From positions 1,281,663 to 1,329,162 of the forward strand of contig CAUYUJ010004002.1 in NCBI GenBank assembly GCA_963575745.1: a stretch of 47,500 nt of DNA, given 5' to 3'. Under the pieces are notes generated by a model. The model saw only the letters and a list, made by a program, of their open reading frames with translations. It was not told the origin of the DNA and made no database searches. Made by a program: the position numbers and the translations under genes. The DNA is from Prorocentrum cordatum (lineage: Eukaryota; Sar; Dinophyceae; Prorocentrales; Prorocentraceae). Of this stretch, positions 30,453-39,764 are shown in pieces (position 1 is the stretch's first letter; the number at the start of each line of letters is the position of its first letter).

Positions 30453-33440
30453 CTACTTAAGCCAGTGTCGTGAAACGTGGCTCCCCTGCTGAAGCGCCAG
30501 AAGGATGCACTCGAGGACCAGATTCAGGGTCGTCTGGGGAGCCTCGGCGCACGCTCCCATGACGTCCCCTGCGGCCACCTTGGCGAAGCTTGCGCCTTGC
30601 CGAAGCGCCAAAATGAGGCGCTCGAGGGCCCGATTCAGGGTCGTCTGGGGAGCCTCGGCGCACGCTCCCATGACGTCCCCTGCGGCCACTTCGGCGGAGC
30701 TTGCGCCCTGCTCGAGCGCCATAAGGAGGCACTCGAGGGCCAGATGCAGGGTCCTCTGGGGAGCCTCGGCGCAAGCTCCCCTGACGTCACCTGCGGCCAC
30801 CTCGGCGGAGCCTGCGCCCTCATCGAGACTGGCCAACCCCAGGGGCGGCAGGATGCTCGGGGAGAGAGCAGCGGGCGGCTGCGTCGAGGCGCCACTGCCC
30901 CGCCTGTTCCCCCAAGCCGCTACTAGGGCGGAGGCAGGAACCAGAGCGCAGGTCTGGACGCGTTGAGGGGGCCCAGGGGCCCTGGCCAAGATGGCCTCGA
31001 CGGTCGGCGCCTGCAGGCCCAGGCGCGCCGCTTCGTCGGCGGACAGGTGAGGGAAGTTCAGACGCGGAACGCGGGAATCCGAGATAGGGGACAGTGGGGC
31101 CGCACTCCCCTGAGTCAGAGTGGGCAAGGGCTGCTCGACGGCCTCGGAAGCCGTGCGCCGCGCTGCGAAGGCTGCAGCCGCGGCGCTCCCGGGGTCGCCG
31201 CTGTGGGTGCCGCTGGGATGCAGCTCGCGCCCCGAGCCCCGGCCAGGCGCGAGGCCGCTCGAAGACCCCCGTTCCTCGGCGGCACGCCCTCCGCCCTGCG
31301 GGGCCGCAGCAGCATCGCTGGAGGAGCGCGTGCCTACCGAGGACGGGGGGGCCTGAGCAGCGGGGCCCGCGCGGTAGCTGCCTGCGTGGGCGCCGCCCGA
31401 GCTCGCACCCTGGCGGGGCGCGGCCTGCCGAGGCGCCGTAGCTGGGCTCGGGCGCCGCTTCGGAGCGACCCGAGGGGCGCGCGCCTCGCGACGCCGAGGC
31501 GACGTCACCTGTCGCGAGGGCGCGCGGGGGGAGCCGCGGGCGTCCCTGGAGCGCGACGCCTCTCGCCTGTCTGAAGGGCGAGGGGGCGGAGGCGGCGGCG
31601 GGAGCAAGGGCCGCGGAGGCTCGGAGCCTACGCGCGGACCGCGGCCCCGAGAGCGGCTGCGAGCCGAGGCGCGAGCGGCGGGCGGGGAGCCCCCCGAGCG
31701 GCGAGGAGGGTGCCCCCTGTTACCGCGCTGCTGCCTGCCCCCGTGGCTGCGGGGAGAACCCCTCCTGCTGCCGGAGCGCTCATGAGAGCGGGAGCGCTCG
31801 TCGCGGGGTCCTCGTTCAGCCGAGCCACCAGGGAAAACCGTCTGCAGGCGGCGGAGGACCTCGGGGTTCATGCCCGCCACGACGCGCTCAAGGTCCATCG
31901 AAGAGTCCGCGAGGGCGCTCAGAGAGGCGAGCGCGCCCTCTTGCAGAAGGGCGTCGTCGGAGTCGAACGCCTCGTCCTCGTCGCACGCGGGCTCCGCTCT
32001 CGAACGGCTGCGAACGCTCGCGGGCGGTGACCCGTCGGGCGAGCGCGGGGGGCACCTCGGGGCTCTGGCGTGGGGGCCCTCCGGTGCCACTCCCGCGGGC
32101 GGCTCCGACGGCTCCTCGGGCGAGAGCGGGCCGTCGACGGGAGGCGAAGAGCCGCCCCCCGAGGGAGAGGTGTGGTCCCTCCCGTACGGGTTTGGAGACC
32201 GCGTACGGCCGCGGGCAGCGCTGGGGCTCCGCTGTGGGGAGCCCACTCCCGCGGCGGAGCTGGGGCGTGCCACGCCTGCCCAGCGGCGCGCATTGGCTGT
32301 GCGACGCGCCCTGCGGCCAGGCGCCGTGGCGGCTCCCCCCTCAGGGGCGGGGAGCGCCGCCATCGAAGCCCGCCGTTGCCTGGCGGCGCGCCTGGTGCGC
32401 GCGGCGCCCGTGCGCGAGGCGGAGTGCGGCGCGTGACCACCGCGGTTGGGCTGGTCCTCGACCGCCTCATCCCGCGGGCCCAGGCGGGCGCGGACTGCGC
32501 GCCGCTCACGGAGGCTGAAGCGGGACGCAGGGTCGTCGGCGGGCCGCGCCAGGGCGCGCGGATCCTCGGCCTCCACCTCGGCCAAGGAGCGGCCAGTAGA
32601 CGACGCGGGTGCGTCCCCACCGCGAGCGGCGCGCTCCTCGTTGGCGAGGCCCGTCTTGACCTCAGCGTTGTGCAGGACGGCACGCGTGTTCTGCGGGAGG
32701 GGCCCCTCGGCGGGCGCCCTGGCCAACGGCCTCGGCCCAAGCGGAAGCCTGGGCGGCTGGCTCGCCTGCGGAGGCGCGAGCACGGCGGACGCCGACTGAT
32801 GCGCCGCCGCCTTCAGCAGCAGGGACTTCGCGTCGCACAAGTCCTTCCACCGCTGGACGCGGGCGACCGCTTCGGCAGCTGTCAACCCCGCGGGTGCCTT
32901 GTCGGGACGGCACGGGACCGAGAGGCGCCGGAACGAGCCCTCGATCGCGTCCCTGTGGGCGCCCTCCGCGACCCCGAGCACTTGGCGGGCTCGGCCCAGG
33001 CGGGCGGCGCGCTGGAAGGCGTGAGGTGTCGCGGCCTCGCGGCCCGTCGGGAAGTCGCGCCCAACTGTGCGAGCTTGGCCACCCCCGACGGCAGGCTGGG
33101 GGGCCGACCGCGTCTTGGGACGCGCGTCGGGGGCCGACGAGAGCGCGGGGGGAGCAACAAGGCGGGCTGCCCCCTCCGCGCAGCTGCCGGGACCCTCGTC
33201 GCGCGGCTGGAACAGCGCGTTCCGCGGCCCCACACGGGGGCCGAGCGCCTCAGCGGGCGCCCCGTCAGCGCTGCAGGCGCCAGGGGCTCCGGCAGTTGGC
33301 CCCTCGGCGTCGTCTGCAGCGGCGGTCAGCCCCACGCCCGCCGCGAGGGGGGAACAGGCCGCCCCATTGTGGCCCACGGGGCTGTCGAGGAGCCCTCGAG
33401 ACAGCAGCAACGCGACAAGGGTATAGAAGGGGGCCTGACG
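30453..33440 (-). CDS. Retroelement third ORF: degenerate J domain, RS-rich tract, 37-residue repeats
   Basis: About 990 codons, open in the -1 frame relative to the RT ORF and overlapping its last ~85-115 nt. No ATG lies near the start, so it may be made as a fusion. A J-domain-like segment maps to about 33,000-32,830: QVLGVAEGAHRDAIEGSFRR, then CRPDKAPAG (32898-32909 encodes RPDK), then AVARVQRWKDLCDAKSLLL. In active J proteins the turn is HPD (known); here it is RPD, so Hsp70 stimulation is doubtful. Further on comes an Arg/Ser-rich tract (about 31,800-31,500). The C-terminus has three 37-residue repeats (AEVAAGDVxGACAEAPQxTL). No tyrosine recombinase, integrase or protease motif was recognised. 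Confidence 0.6.
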   Translation of the reverse strand, partial: RQAPFYTLVALLLSRGLLDSPVGHNGAACSPLAAGVGLTAAADDAEGPTAGAPGACSADGAPAEALGPRVGPRNALFQPRDEGPGSCAEGAARLVAPPALSSAPDARPKTRSAPQPAVGGGQARTVGRDFPTGREAATPHAFQRAARLGRARQVLGVAEGAHRDAIEGSFRRLSVPCRPDKAPAGLTAAEAVARVQRWKDLCDAKSLLLKAAAHQSASAVLAPPQASQPPRLPLGPRPLARAPAEGPLPQNTRAVLHNAEVKTGLANEERAARGGDAPASSTGRSLAEVEAEDPRALARPADDPASRFSLRERRAVRARLGPRDEAVEDQPNRGGHAPHSASRTGAARTRRAARQRRASMAALPAPEGGAATAPGRRARRTANARRWAGVARPSSAAGVGSPQRSPSAARGRTRSPNPYGRDHTSPSGGGSSPPVDGPLSPEEPSEPPAGVAPEGPHARAPRCPPRSPDGSPPASVRSRSRAEPACDEDEAFDSDDALLQEGALASLSALADSSMDLERVVAGMNPEVLRRLQTVFPGGSAERGPRDERSRSHERSGSRRGSPRSHGGRQQRGNRGHPPRRSGGSPPAARASARSRSRGRGPRVGSEPPRPLLPPPPPPPRPSDRREASRSRDARGSPRAPSRQVTSPRRREARAPRVAPKRRPSPATAPRQAAPRQGASSGGAHAGSYRAGPAAQAPPSSVGTRSSSDAAAAPQGGGRAAEERGSSSGLAPGRGSGRELHPSGTHSGDPGSAAAAAFAARRTASEAVEQPLPTLTQGSAAPLSPISDSRVPRLNFPHLSADEAARLGLQAPTVEAILARAPGPPQRVQTCALVPASALVAAWGNRRGSGASTQPPAALSPSILPPLGLASLDEGAGSAEVAAGDVRGACAEAPQRTLHLALECLLMALEQGASSAEVAAGDVMGACAEAPQTTLNRALERLILALRQGASFAKVAAGDVMGACAEAPQTTLNLVLECILLALQQGSHVSRHWLK
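30489..30830 (-). repeat. Three tandem 111-bp repeats in the third retroelement ORF
   Basis: The plus-strand string CACGCTCCCATGACGTCCCC recurs near 30,550 and 30,661, with a one- or two-base variant near 30,772: a 111-bp period, exactly 37 codons. The encoded units are predicted to be largely helical. Confidence 0.8.
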
Positions 33441-35990
33441 GGGCGATTCCTGGTAGGATCGTCTGCTCGATGCACATCCGTTGGCACGTATAACCCTCCC
33501 ATATAAAGACCTCCCCCGATCACATAAGGCAAAGTGGTGGAAAGAACGTGGGACAACCCAGGGGAGCTGCTACGCCCGTGAGCGGACGCCCCCAGGGCCA
33601 CCTTCGAGTCCAGAAGAACTGGAATACGGGAGTCTGGGATCCGAATACAGCAGTACTTGCAAAGACTCTTATAAACGGTGGTCTCGAGGATGTTGATGTG
33701 ACGCGGCATGCGGAACTCCCATTTATACGCCAAGCGAAAGCGAATCGCCTCCGAGAGCTCGGTTACCCAGCGCGGCGCGACGGGAGGCTCAAGAGAAGGC
33801 AGCCCCAGGTCGCGGTGCAGCTGGGTAAGCTCAGGGCCCAAGGATTCGCCGCGGCTCAGAACGGCGAGGAGGCTCCGATTGTGCAGAATCGTGTGCCACC
33901 CCCCGTGCTCAGATCGCCGCCACAGCTCGGCAGACAACTGGGAGCTGATCGGAGCGCGGACCACTCCCCCCCAGCCGAGGGATGCGTCCGTACCGAACAC
34001 TTCGGAGCAGGGGCGCGCCCGAAGGTCGGTTATAGCGGTGAAGGCCAGAAATGTACAAGCCAAAAGTTCGTCACGCACCGAGGGAGGAAGATCGTACTCG
34101 ATCCCGTCCTCAGTTGCCAGACGTGACAGAAAGTTGTAGACATGCGTAAATATGGCCAACAGTGGGCGGCGGTAGAGGAAAACTTGCACCCAACAACCGA
34201 CAAGAGATGACAAGAGGGACCGTGTAGTGATGCCGAGATAAATCTGTATCAAGGTCAGCCTGCACAGGGCAACGGTCCGCACCAGGGGGGCGCAGACGAT
34301 ACCGATACGTCCCTCTACTTCGGCCCCCACCACAACTTTGTGCGTCTCCCCGCGGGCGCGTTTGCCTGGGTGCTGCACCAGGCCCACGCGCGGGTACCCT
34401 TTGTCGCAGGCGGCGAAGACCTCGCGATCCCGACGATGAGGGTCGTCAGGGCGAGGCGCCGTCCCACGCCAGGAGAGCTTTTGGAAGCCAGTATGGTCGT
34501 CAATGTTCAGCATCTCCACGAAAGGGCCCCGGGGGAAGGGCAACCGATGCACGACTTGTTCGTGAGGTCGTAAGGCGCCGAAACTGCGCAGAACACCCTC
34601 ATGGGCTGAGTTGGCAATTTCAACCGCCATGTTGTCGCCCATCGCAAGAGCGTTCAAGCATGGGGCGACGTCCACGCCCTCGAGCTCGGGCCGCCAGGCG
34701 CGAAATGCCTTGAAGCGGGCCGAAGGCAGGCGAACTCGCAGAGCGTTTCGCCGAGCGCGGGCGGGGGGGACGCGGAACGTGTAGTAGAACTCCCGCAAGT
34801 CGTCGCAGGAGACCGCCAACCACTCGCCAGGCTCCAGGCCCAGGCGGCACAGCAGGAAGCCCTGGCCGAGCCGCTGCGTGCTGGACGAGATGGAGGCGCA
34901 GCGGCTGTTGACCACTGTAGGGTTAAGGATCAGACGATCGAAGTCGCTGTCCTTTGGAACCCTGAAAGCTCCACAAGCTTCATCCCAGGCGAGGTCCGAA
35001 GCGGGAGTCAGGTAGAGAGCGCCGCAGGCGTCCCACTTCTGGAGCAGGGCCCACAGCTCAGCGCGGTCCATATGGACACGTGCACCCTTCTGGCCTGAAG
35101 GCCACTCTGCCGACGGCAGCCGCATCACCTCGGGGTCGAGGAACGCCTCGCGCACACGCGCGTCGGAGAGGAAGGGAGTGGGATCGAACTCGGGCGAGTA
35201 ATCCCACTTGATGCGGGAGGCCCGGACCTTGAGGTCGAAGGGCTCGGCTTGGGTGGGGTCCCAGGCCGCCGCAGAAGCCAACGAACCAGGCACGGGCGGA
35301 GCGCTGGTCGGGCAGTGCCGCATGGGGGCAGGCACGGAAGAGGAGGAGGTGAAGGAAGCCTCAAGAGCTACGACATGGGTGGCCAGGCCATGGAGCGAGA
35401 CTTCGGTGGAGTCGAACTTGGCGAAAGCCCGACCAAGGTCGCTCTTGCCACCGCGGGCAAGGCGAACTGCGATCCGACACAACCGCTCAATGCGGGAGCG
35501 AACGCCCTCCTGGCAGGGCGAGGCCGTGGCGCGGACTCGGGCTTCGGCGGGAGCGAAGCTAGGGTGACCCAGCGTGAGCCAGTTCAACGCAATAACGGAA
35601 TACTGCGCAAGAGTCCGTGCCGCGCGCCTGAGCCGCCAACGCTCCCTGCGCCTCGCTGACAGACCATCAGGCGGGGGACCAAGAGGTGGGGCAGGCGGAC
35701 ACGGCCAAGGATCGCGGGGAGGCGGCCCCAAAAAGTACGGGTCGTCCCGATCCAACGCACGCAAAGATGAGCGGGAGAATGAGCCCAGTGAACAACGAGC
35801 ACCCATCCCGACCTGAGACAGCGCAGCTGCCCAGTGGGTGATATCGATGTTTGCGCCAGGAAAAAGACGCAGCAAGGAAGACACGTCAGCGACAAAGGGC
35901 GCGACTTTAGCAAGGGCAGCGGGGGTGCACGCGACAGGACGCGCGCCAGCAAGGACACCGCTCTCAGGGGCTGCACACCCCGTGCGGGGG
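33326..35990 (-). CDS. Retroelement reverse transcriptase - RNase H (DIRS-like)
   Basis: About 890 codons ending in TGA at 33326-33328. RT motifs seen: motif A as SCDDLREFYYTF (the Asp pair at 34799-34804), motif B region LNALAMGDNMAVEIANSAHE, and motif C as LNIDDHTGF with IDD at 34496-34504 in place of the usual [YF]xDD. RNase H follows: GTDASLGWGG (Asp at 33986-33988), HINILE (Glu near 33,685), VLLDSKVALGA (Asp near 33,610) and VHRADDPTR near 33,465. The D-E-D set followed by HxxADxxR, and the HINILE wording, are typical of DIRS-type RNase H (known). All catalytic acids appear intact and no stop interrupts the domain. The N-terminal limit is uncertain because the frame stays open far upstream; coding character starts near 35,950 (GANIDITHWAAALSQVGMGA). 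Confidence 0.75.
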
Positions 35991-36255
35991 GAGCTCGACT
36001 GAGGGCAGTGGTGGCCAAAATGGCCGGGTGGATACGAGGGGCGGCTCGGAGCGAAGCGAGAGGCGTGATGGCGGAACGAACTCCTCCCTGCGGGGCCGCA
36101 CCAGCATCGCTGGAGGAGCGCATTCCTACCCTCACGGCCTCGCTGCGCCCAAGCGCGCCTAGCAGCCGCAGCAGCGTCAGCACGGACTGACTGCGGCGCT
36201 GAACCTCGGCCACTGGAGGCAGCTCCCTCGCAGGTGACGGGCAGCAGCGGCCCCG

Positions 36256-36960
36256 TCACTGCTTCTGGGGTGGCACCTTCGGTACCTTGGGAGGCACCTT
36301 TGGAGTCCTGGGCTGCTTGGGTACGTGAGGCGGCTGCTGGGGAAGCGCGGCGGCGCGCTCGGCGTCGAGGCGCGTCCGAAAAACCTGCAGCTCCTTCATG
36401 TACTCGCCCTGCGCGGACAGCCAGCGGAAGTCCACGAGGGGTGAAAACGGGGACTGCGCCTCGCGCTCCGTGTGCTGACTGGTGACGCGACATGGAGTGG
36501 GCTCCACCCCCGTGAGGAACCATGCGGCCTCTAGGCAGCCGCGGTCCCCCGCCTGCTGATCGATGAACATGCACTGGCAGGTCAGCAGCGTCTGAACCCC
36601 GAGCGGGTCTCGCACGGCGGGACCGTGCTGCGCCAAGGTAGCATGCCAAGCGCGCCGCCGTGCGATCCCCCGCATCTGAGTGGACGAAGAGTTGAGGTCG
36701 CCCGAAGATGCGGACGGGGCCTGAGCGTAGTCGCTCAGAAACCCCAGTAGCGGATGAGCTGCTGGGCGGGAGCCCCGCCCCTGCTGCAGGGCTAGGGCTG
36801 GAGACTGATGCAAGCACATCAGCGCCATGCTGAGGTCCGACTGGGGAGCCGCAGGAGGCGGGTCCACGGCGTCCGCGCCGCCCGCCTCGGCGAAGCCGCC
36901 GACCGAGGCAAGGTCGTGTTGCCCAGGCGGAGGCGCGGGGCCCAGCGGCGAAAGGCTTTG
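36256..36960 (-). CDS. Retroelement Gag-like segment, shifted frame
   Basis: In the frame whose codons start at coordinates divisible by 3, about 230 codons read as ordinary protein (for example LGFLSDYAQAPSASSGDLNS; CMFIDQQAGDRGCLEAAWFL; FRWLSAQGEYMKELQVFRTR). The ending is Pro/Lys-rich (TPKVPPKVPKVPPQKQ) with TGA at 36256-36258. Over the same DNA the frame used upstream and downstream is open but has an Arg/Ala-rich composition typical of a shadow. It lies directly before the RT region, so a Gag or capsid role is inferred. No zinc knuckle is visible. The shift into this frame near 36,960 may be a one-base mutation. Confidence 0.5.
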   Translation of the reverse strand, partial: QSLSPLGPAPPPGQHDLASVGGFAEAGGADAVDPPPAAPQSDLSMALMCLHQSPALALQQGRGSRPAAHPLLGFLSDYAQAPSASSGDLNSSSTQMRGIARRRAWHATLAQHGPAVRDPLGVQTLLTCQCMFIDQQAGDRGCLEAAWFLTGVEPTPCRVTSQHTEREAQSPFSPLVDFRWLSAQGEYMKELQVFRTRLDAERAAALPQQPPHVPKQPRTPKVPPKVPKVPPQKQ

Positions 36961-38842
36961 CTGATGGCCTTGGGGTGGCCAGGGGCAATGCAGCCATCCT
37001 GTCGGCCACGTCAGCCAGGTCCGAAGGAACCCCGAGCGACCGCGGCAGGTCGTGAGCGCTCGAATGACCCGCTGAGTCTGACAGGGGCGCGGGAAGGTCG
37101 CCGCGAACCCTGGGCGCCCGCAGCACGTCGCGTGGACTCGAGCAGATAGCACCGCTCGTAGGAGACACGAAGGCGGCCGGCGACGCGTCGAGTCGGCGCA
37201 GAGAAGAAGGGCACCGAACGTGGGCTGACGACGTCCCGTTGCCAACGCGGGACGCGCCCGCGCCACATGGAGTAGGATTTCGTGCACCTGACACGTCGAC
37301 CCCGCTCGCGGGACAGGTCGGCGGCCAGAGCCCGCCCGGGTCGCCCGTGCAGCCGAACTCAGAAGTAGACTCTGCCAGCACCGACGCTGTGTCGGGCGGG
37401 GGCGTGGGGGGGTCCCCATGCACCCCGAGCGACCGCGGCAAGTCGCAAGTGCCCGAGCCCGCAGCACCGCGCGAAGGCACAGCGGCGGCGGGTGGAGGAG
37501 TAGCCTGGCAAGCAGCCGCAACGAGAACCCCCCGTGAAACAGCGGCATCGGCGGCTGACGCCATCGCATATGTCCTCATGTGGGGCGGCAGGGCTGACAA
37601 GGATGAGGCTGGATCCCCGAATAGCCCGAGCGAGTGCAACAAATCGCGGGCGCCCGCACGCGGGGATGGACCACTGGCGGCGGGCGCGCCGACACCACCC
37701 ACGAGGCTGGTAGGCGGTGGGAGCCCTCCGAAATCACCATACCAACCCAAGTCACGGGCAGCGCGCGCCCAAAGTGAGGCGGGATCAACAGCGTCACGGT
37801 GGAGCGACGGGAGCGCCTCTGGGTCGGCGAGACCTGGCGGCGGCCCCGCCCGCCCGGCTTGGAAGGGCGATCCACCACCGACGAGAAACGACTCCGCGGG
37901 CGTGCACGGACTGATCGCAGGCGGTACCCGAGCGCCGGCCTCCATGCCGGAGAAACGCGGAAACGATTCCACACGCCACACATCCGGCTCCAACGGCGCG
38001 ACCAAACCGGGTGGCGGACGAGGAGGCAACCCCGTCGGAACCCGTGGCGACGGCGGCCTTCGCTCGGCAGCCGATGGAGGGCCAAGGCCCGGAGGGGGGC
38101 CGATACCCAATTCGGCGAGGCCTGGGGGCGGCAGGGGACGCCTGCCCTGCAGCGTCGGCGGCGGGAGGGTGCAGATAAGGGGCACACCGCGCTGAACGTC
38201 AAAGGCGCTCGCCAACAAAGCGGGTGGCTCAGCTGATGACGCGTCCCACCAGGACGAGGACAGGCCCGCCGCGTCGGTGCCTGGAACCCGGAAGGCCGCG
38301 CGAAGCGGCCACTCGGTGCCCGCTGAGCAAGCGGGGCCCCGGTCGAGCCATGGCGTTGTGAGGGGGGGAGGGGAGTGAGTGAGGAGGTGGAGGTTAGCAG
38401 GACTCTCCTCCTCCCATTCCCCCGTCCCCAAGGCGGTTCCCTTCGCGCGCTCTGCCTCTTCGCCCGCGGTTCGGCGGGCGTGAGGCTGGCTCAGAGTTGC
38501 AGTGGGCTGCGGGCGGTGCGTACTGCGCGGCGGTGGCTGGTGGGGCGCGAGCAGTAGACCGTTCCTCCCTCTGGCGGCTTGTTCTTCGCTGCGGAAACCC
38601 AGGTCTTCAGCCTCCTCGTACCCCTCCTCGTCCTCGTCGTTTCCCCCCGCCTCGATGGAAGAAGAAGAGGGAGGCGAGGGGAGGAAAGGCGGGAGCTTTT
38701 GGGTTCGCGTCGCTGAGGCAGCGCTCCGCTGAGCAGTCTCGTTGCGAGAGCGCCTGCCGGCGAGCGGTCGCGCGGCAGCAGCTGTAGCAAAGGAGCGTAG
38801 GTCGGGCCAGATGGGACCTCCGCCGACAAGCGGATGCGCCAT
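36960..38842 (-). CDS. Retroelement ORF, N-terminal Pro/Gly-rich region
   Basis: An uninterrupted minus frame runs from beyond 39,300 through this region. The first ATG that gives a sensible protein is at 38842 (MAHPLVGGGPIW); upstream starts in this frame are not ATG. The translation has an acidic patch (EAGGNDEDEEGYEEAED), four or more PPPGL motifs and three or four degenerate copies of a 'DLPRSLGVxGDPP' unit. No enzyme domain was recognised. Position and composition suggest a Gag-type or linker protein. Near 36,960 the coding signal moves to the next frame (+1), at the C-rich stretch GGCCACCCCAAGG, so the original protein probably continued into the next feature. Confidence 0.5.
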
Positions 38843-39541
38843 CCAGGCGGCCAGAAGGGAGAGGAAGAGCAGAGCGCGCGCGAGCGAGCGCGAGCGAGCG
38901 AAGCTCGCGCGGAACGGCTCAGGAGGACCGTCCGAGGGGCTCGGCCCCGCGAGGCGGTGAGGGCCGCCTCGAGCTGAGCGCGGCGCGCTGAGCGGGCGCC
39001 GACGAAGGCACCGACCCCGGGACGCAGGGCCCGAGCCCTGTCGAGCGCCTGGGCTCCTGGCCCGCAAGCAAGCGCTCGGGCCGCGCGGCGGTCCTGCTCG
39101 AGCGGAGCAGGCGCCGCACCGCGCGGCCAGGCGAAGGGCCAGAGCCTCCGCCACAGGCACGGGCCCAGCAGCCCGGAGCAGCAGCCTGCGCAGGCGCTGC
39201 ACGCGGCCGTCACCCAGAGGAGGGCAGCGACCGTCGAGAGCAGCCGGGGAGAGGCCCCGCTGCTCAACTCCACCGCCTGCCCGAGGCAGACGGTGGGACA
39301 GGCAGAGCCCGCCGAGGGGAGGGGGCAAACGGCCCCCTCACCCCCAGGCGGGTCTGCCTGTTGGGTGGACCAGGCGGTAGCGGAGGCCCCTGGTCCTGAA
39401 GCACAGAAACGGGGGCGGCGACGAGCCGCTCGCAGAGCGCGGCCCGCACCCCCCGAAAAAGAATGTCCCCCGCGCCCTGGAGAGCCACCTACGCGATCGC
39501 CTGCATAAGGCGCCCGCGCGCGCGGCCGAGGGGGGCGCTTT
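38843..39541 (-). other. Retroelement 5' leader
   Basis: Between A1 and the first ATG of the main frame. GC-rich and open in several frames. A 37-codon ORF starts exactly at the A1 edge (ATG at 39602; MLLSILLATRALAVSAAS) and stops soon after A1; whether it is used is unknown. Confidence 0.4.
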
Positions 39542-39600
39542 GGGGCTGAGAAGCTGCAGAGACAGCAAGAGCGCGGGTCGCAAGGAGAATAGAGAGGAGC

Positions 39601-39602
<2 letters not shown>
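39542..39602 (-). repeat. Split direct repeat A1 (5' end of retroelement)
   Basis: 61 bp identical to 29871-29931. On the minus strand it starts ATGCTCCTCTCTATTCTCC. It is bounded outside by (CAT)n and inside by sequence unique to the element. Confidence 0.85.
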
Positions 39603-39659
<57 letters not shown>

Positions 39660-39761
39660 GCTGATGGGAGGAGGGAGGAGGGGGAAGAGGAGGAGAGGAG
39701 GAGATGAACGCGGGGCACCGTCTCTTCAAAACGAGGACCCAACACCACAGGATGGTTGGGA
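39603..39761 (+). mobile_element. Satellite-bearing element copy 3, right part
   Basis: After the (ATG)n tract, a GGA-rich stretch leads into the block CGCGGGGCACCGTCTCTTCA and AAACGAGGACCCAACACCAC. It ends with ATGGTTGGG at 39752-39760, the same ending as copies 1 and 2. With 27957-29680 this restores a ~1.9-kb element once the retroelement is removed. Confidence 0.7.
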
Positions 39762-39764
39762 ACA

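Larger units (their letters stand above)
29681..39602 (-). mobile_element. DIRS-superfamily-like retroelement with split direct repeats (~9.9 kb)
   Basis: Read on the minus strand, the element starts with A1 (39602 to 39542) and carries ORFs with a DIRS-like reverse transcriptase/RNase H. It ends B1 (30086-29931), A2 (29931-29871), B2 (29836-29681). A1 equals A2 over 61 bp and B1 equals B2 over 156 bp, with no mismatch seen. This A1-B1-A2-B2 order is known as split direct repeats in Ngaro/PAT-type tyrosine-recombinase retrotransposons. Both outer ends abut (ATG)n microsatellite and share only an AT with the B1/A2 junction, so there is no target duplication. The element lies in intron 3 of the transporter gene in the same orientation as the gene, and inside satellite element copy 3. 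No tyrosine recombinase was found, so the family label rests on termini plus RT/RNase H. Confidence 0.75.

Noticed and set aside
36256-37569. Upstream half of the 437-codon minus frame
   Set aside because: Before about 36,960 this frame is Arg/Leu/Pro-rich shadow sequence; only the downstream part looks like protein.
33326-39328. A single 2,000-codon minus-strand protein
   Set aside because: Its apparent start is not ATG, and between about 36,960 and 36,000 another frame carries the protein-like sequence. Only parts of the long frame are taken as coding.
39490-39602. 37-codon ORF starting at the A1 edge with a signal-peptide-like sequence
   Set aside because: Too short and without supporting context to be called a gene; noted under the retroelement leader only.
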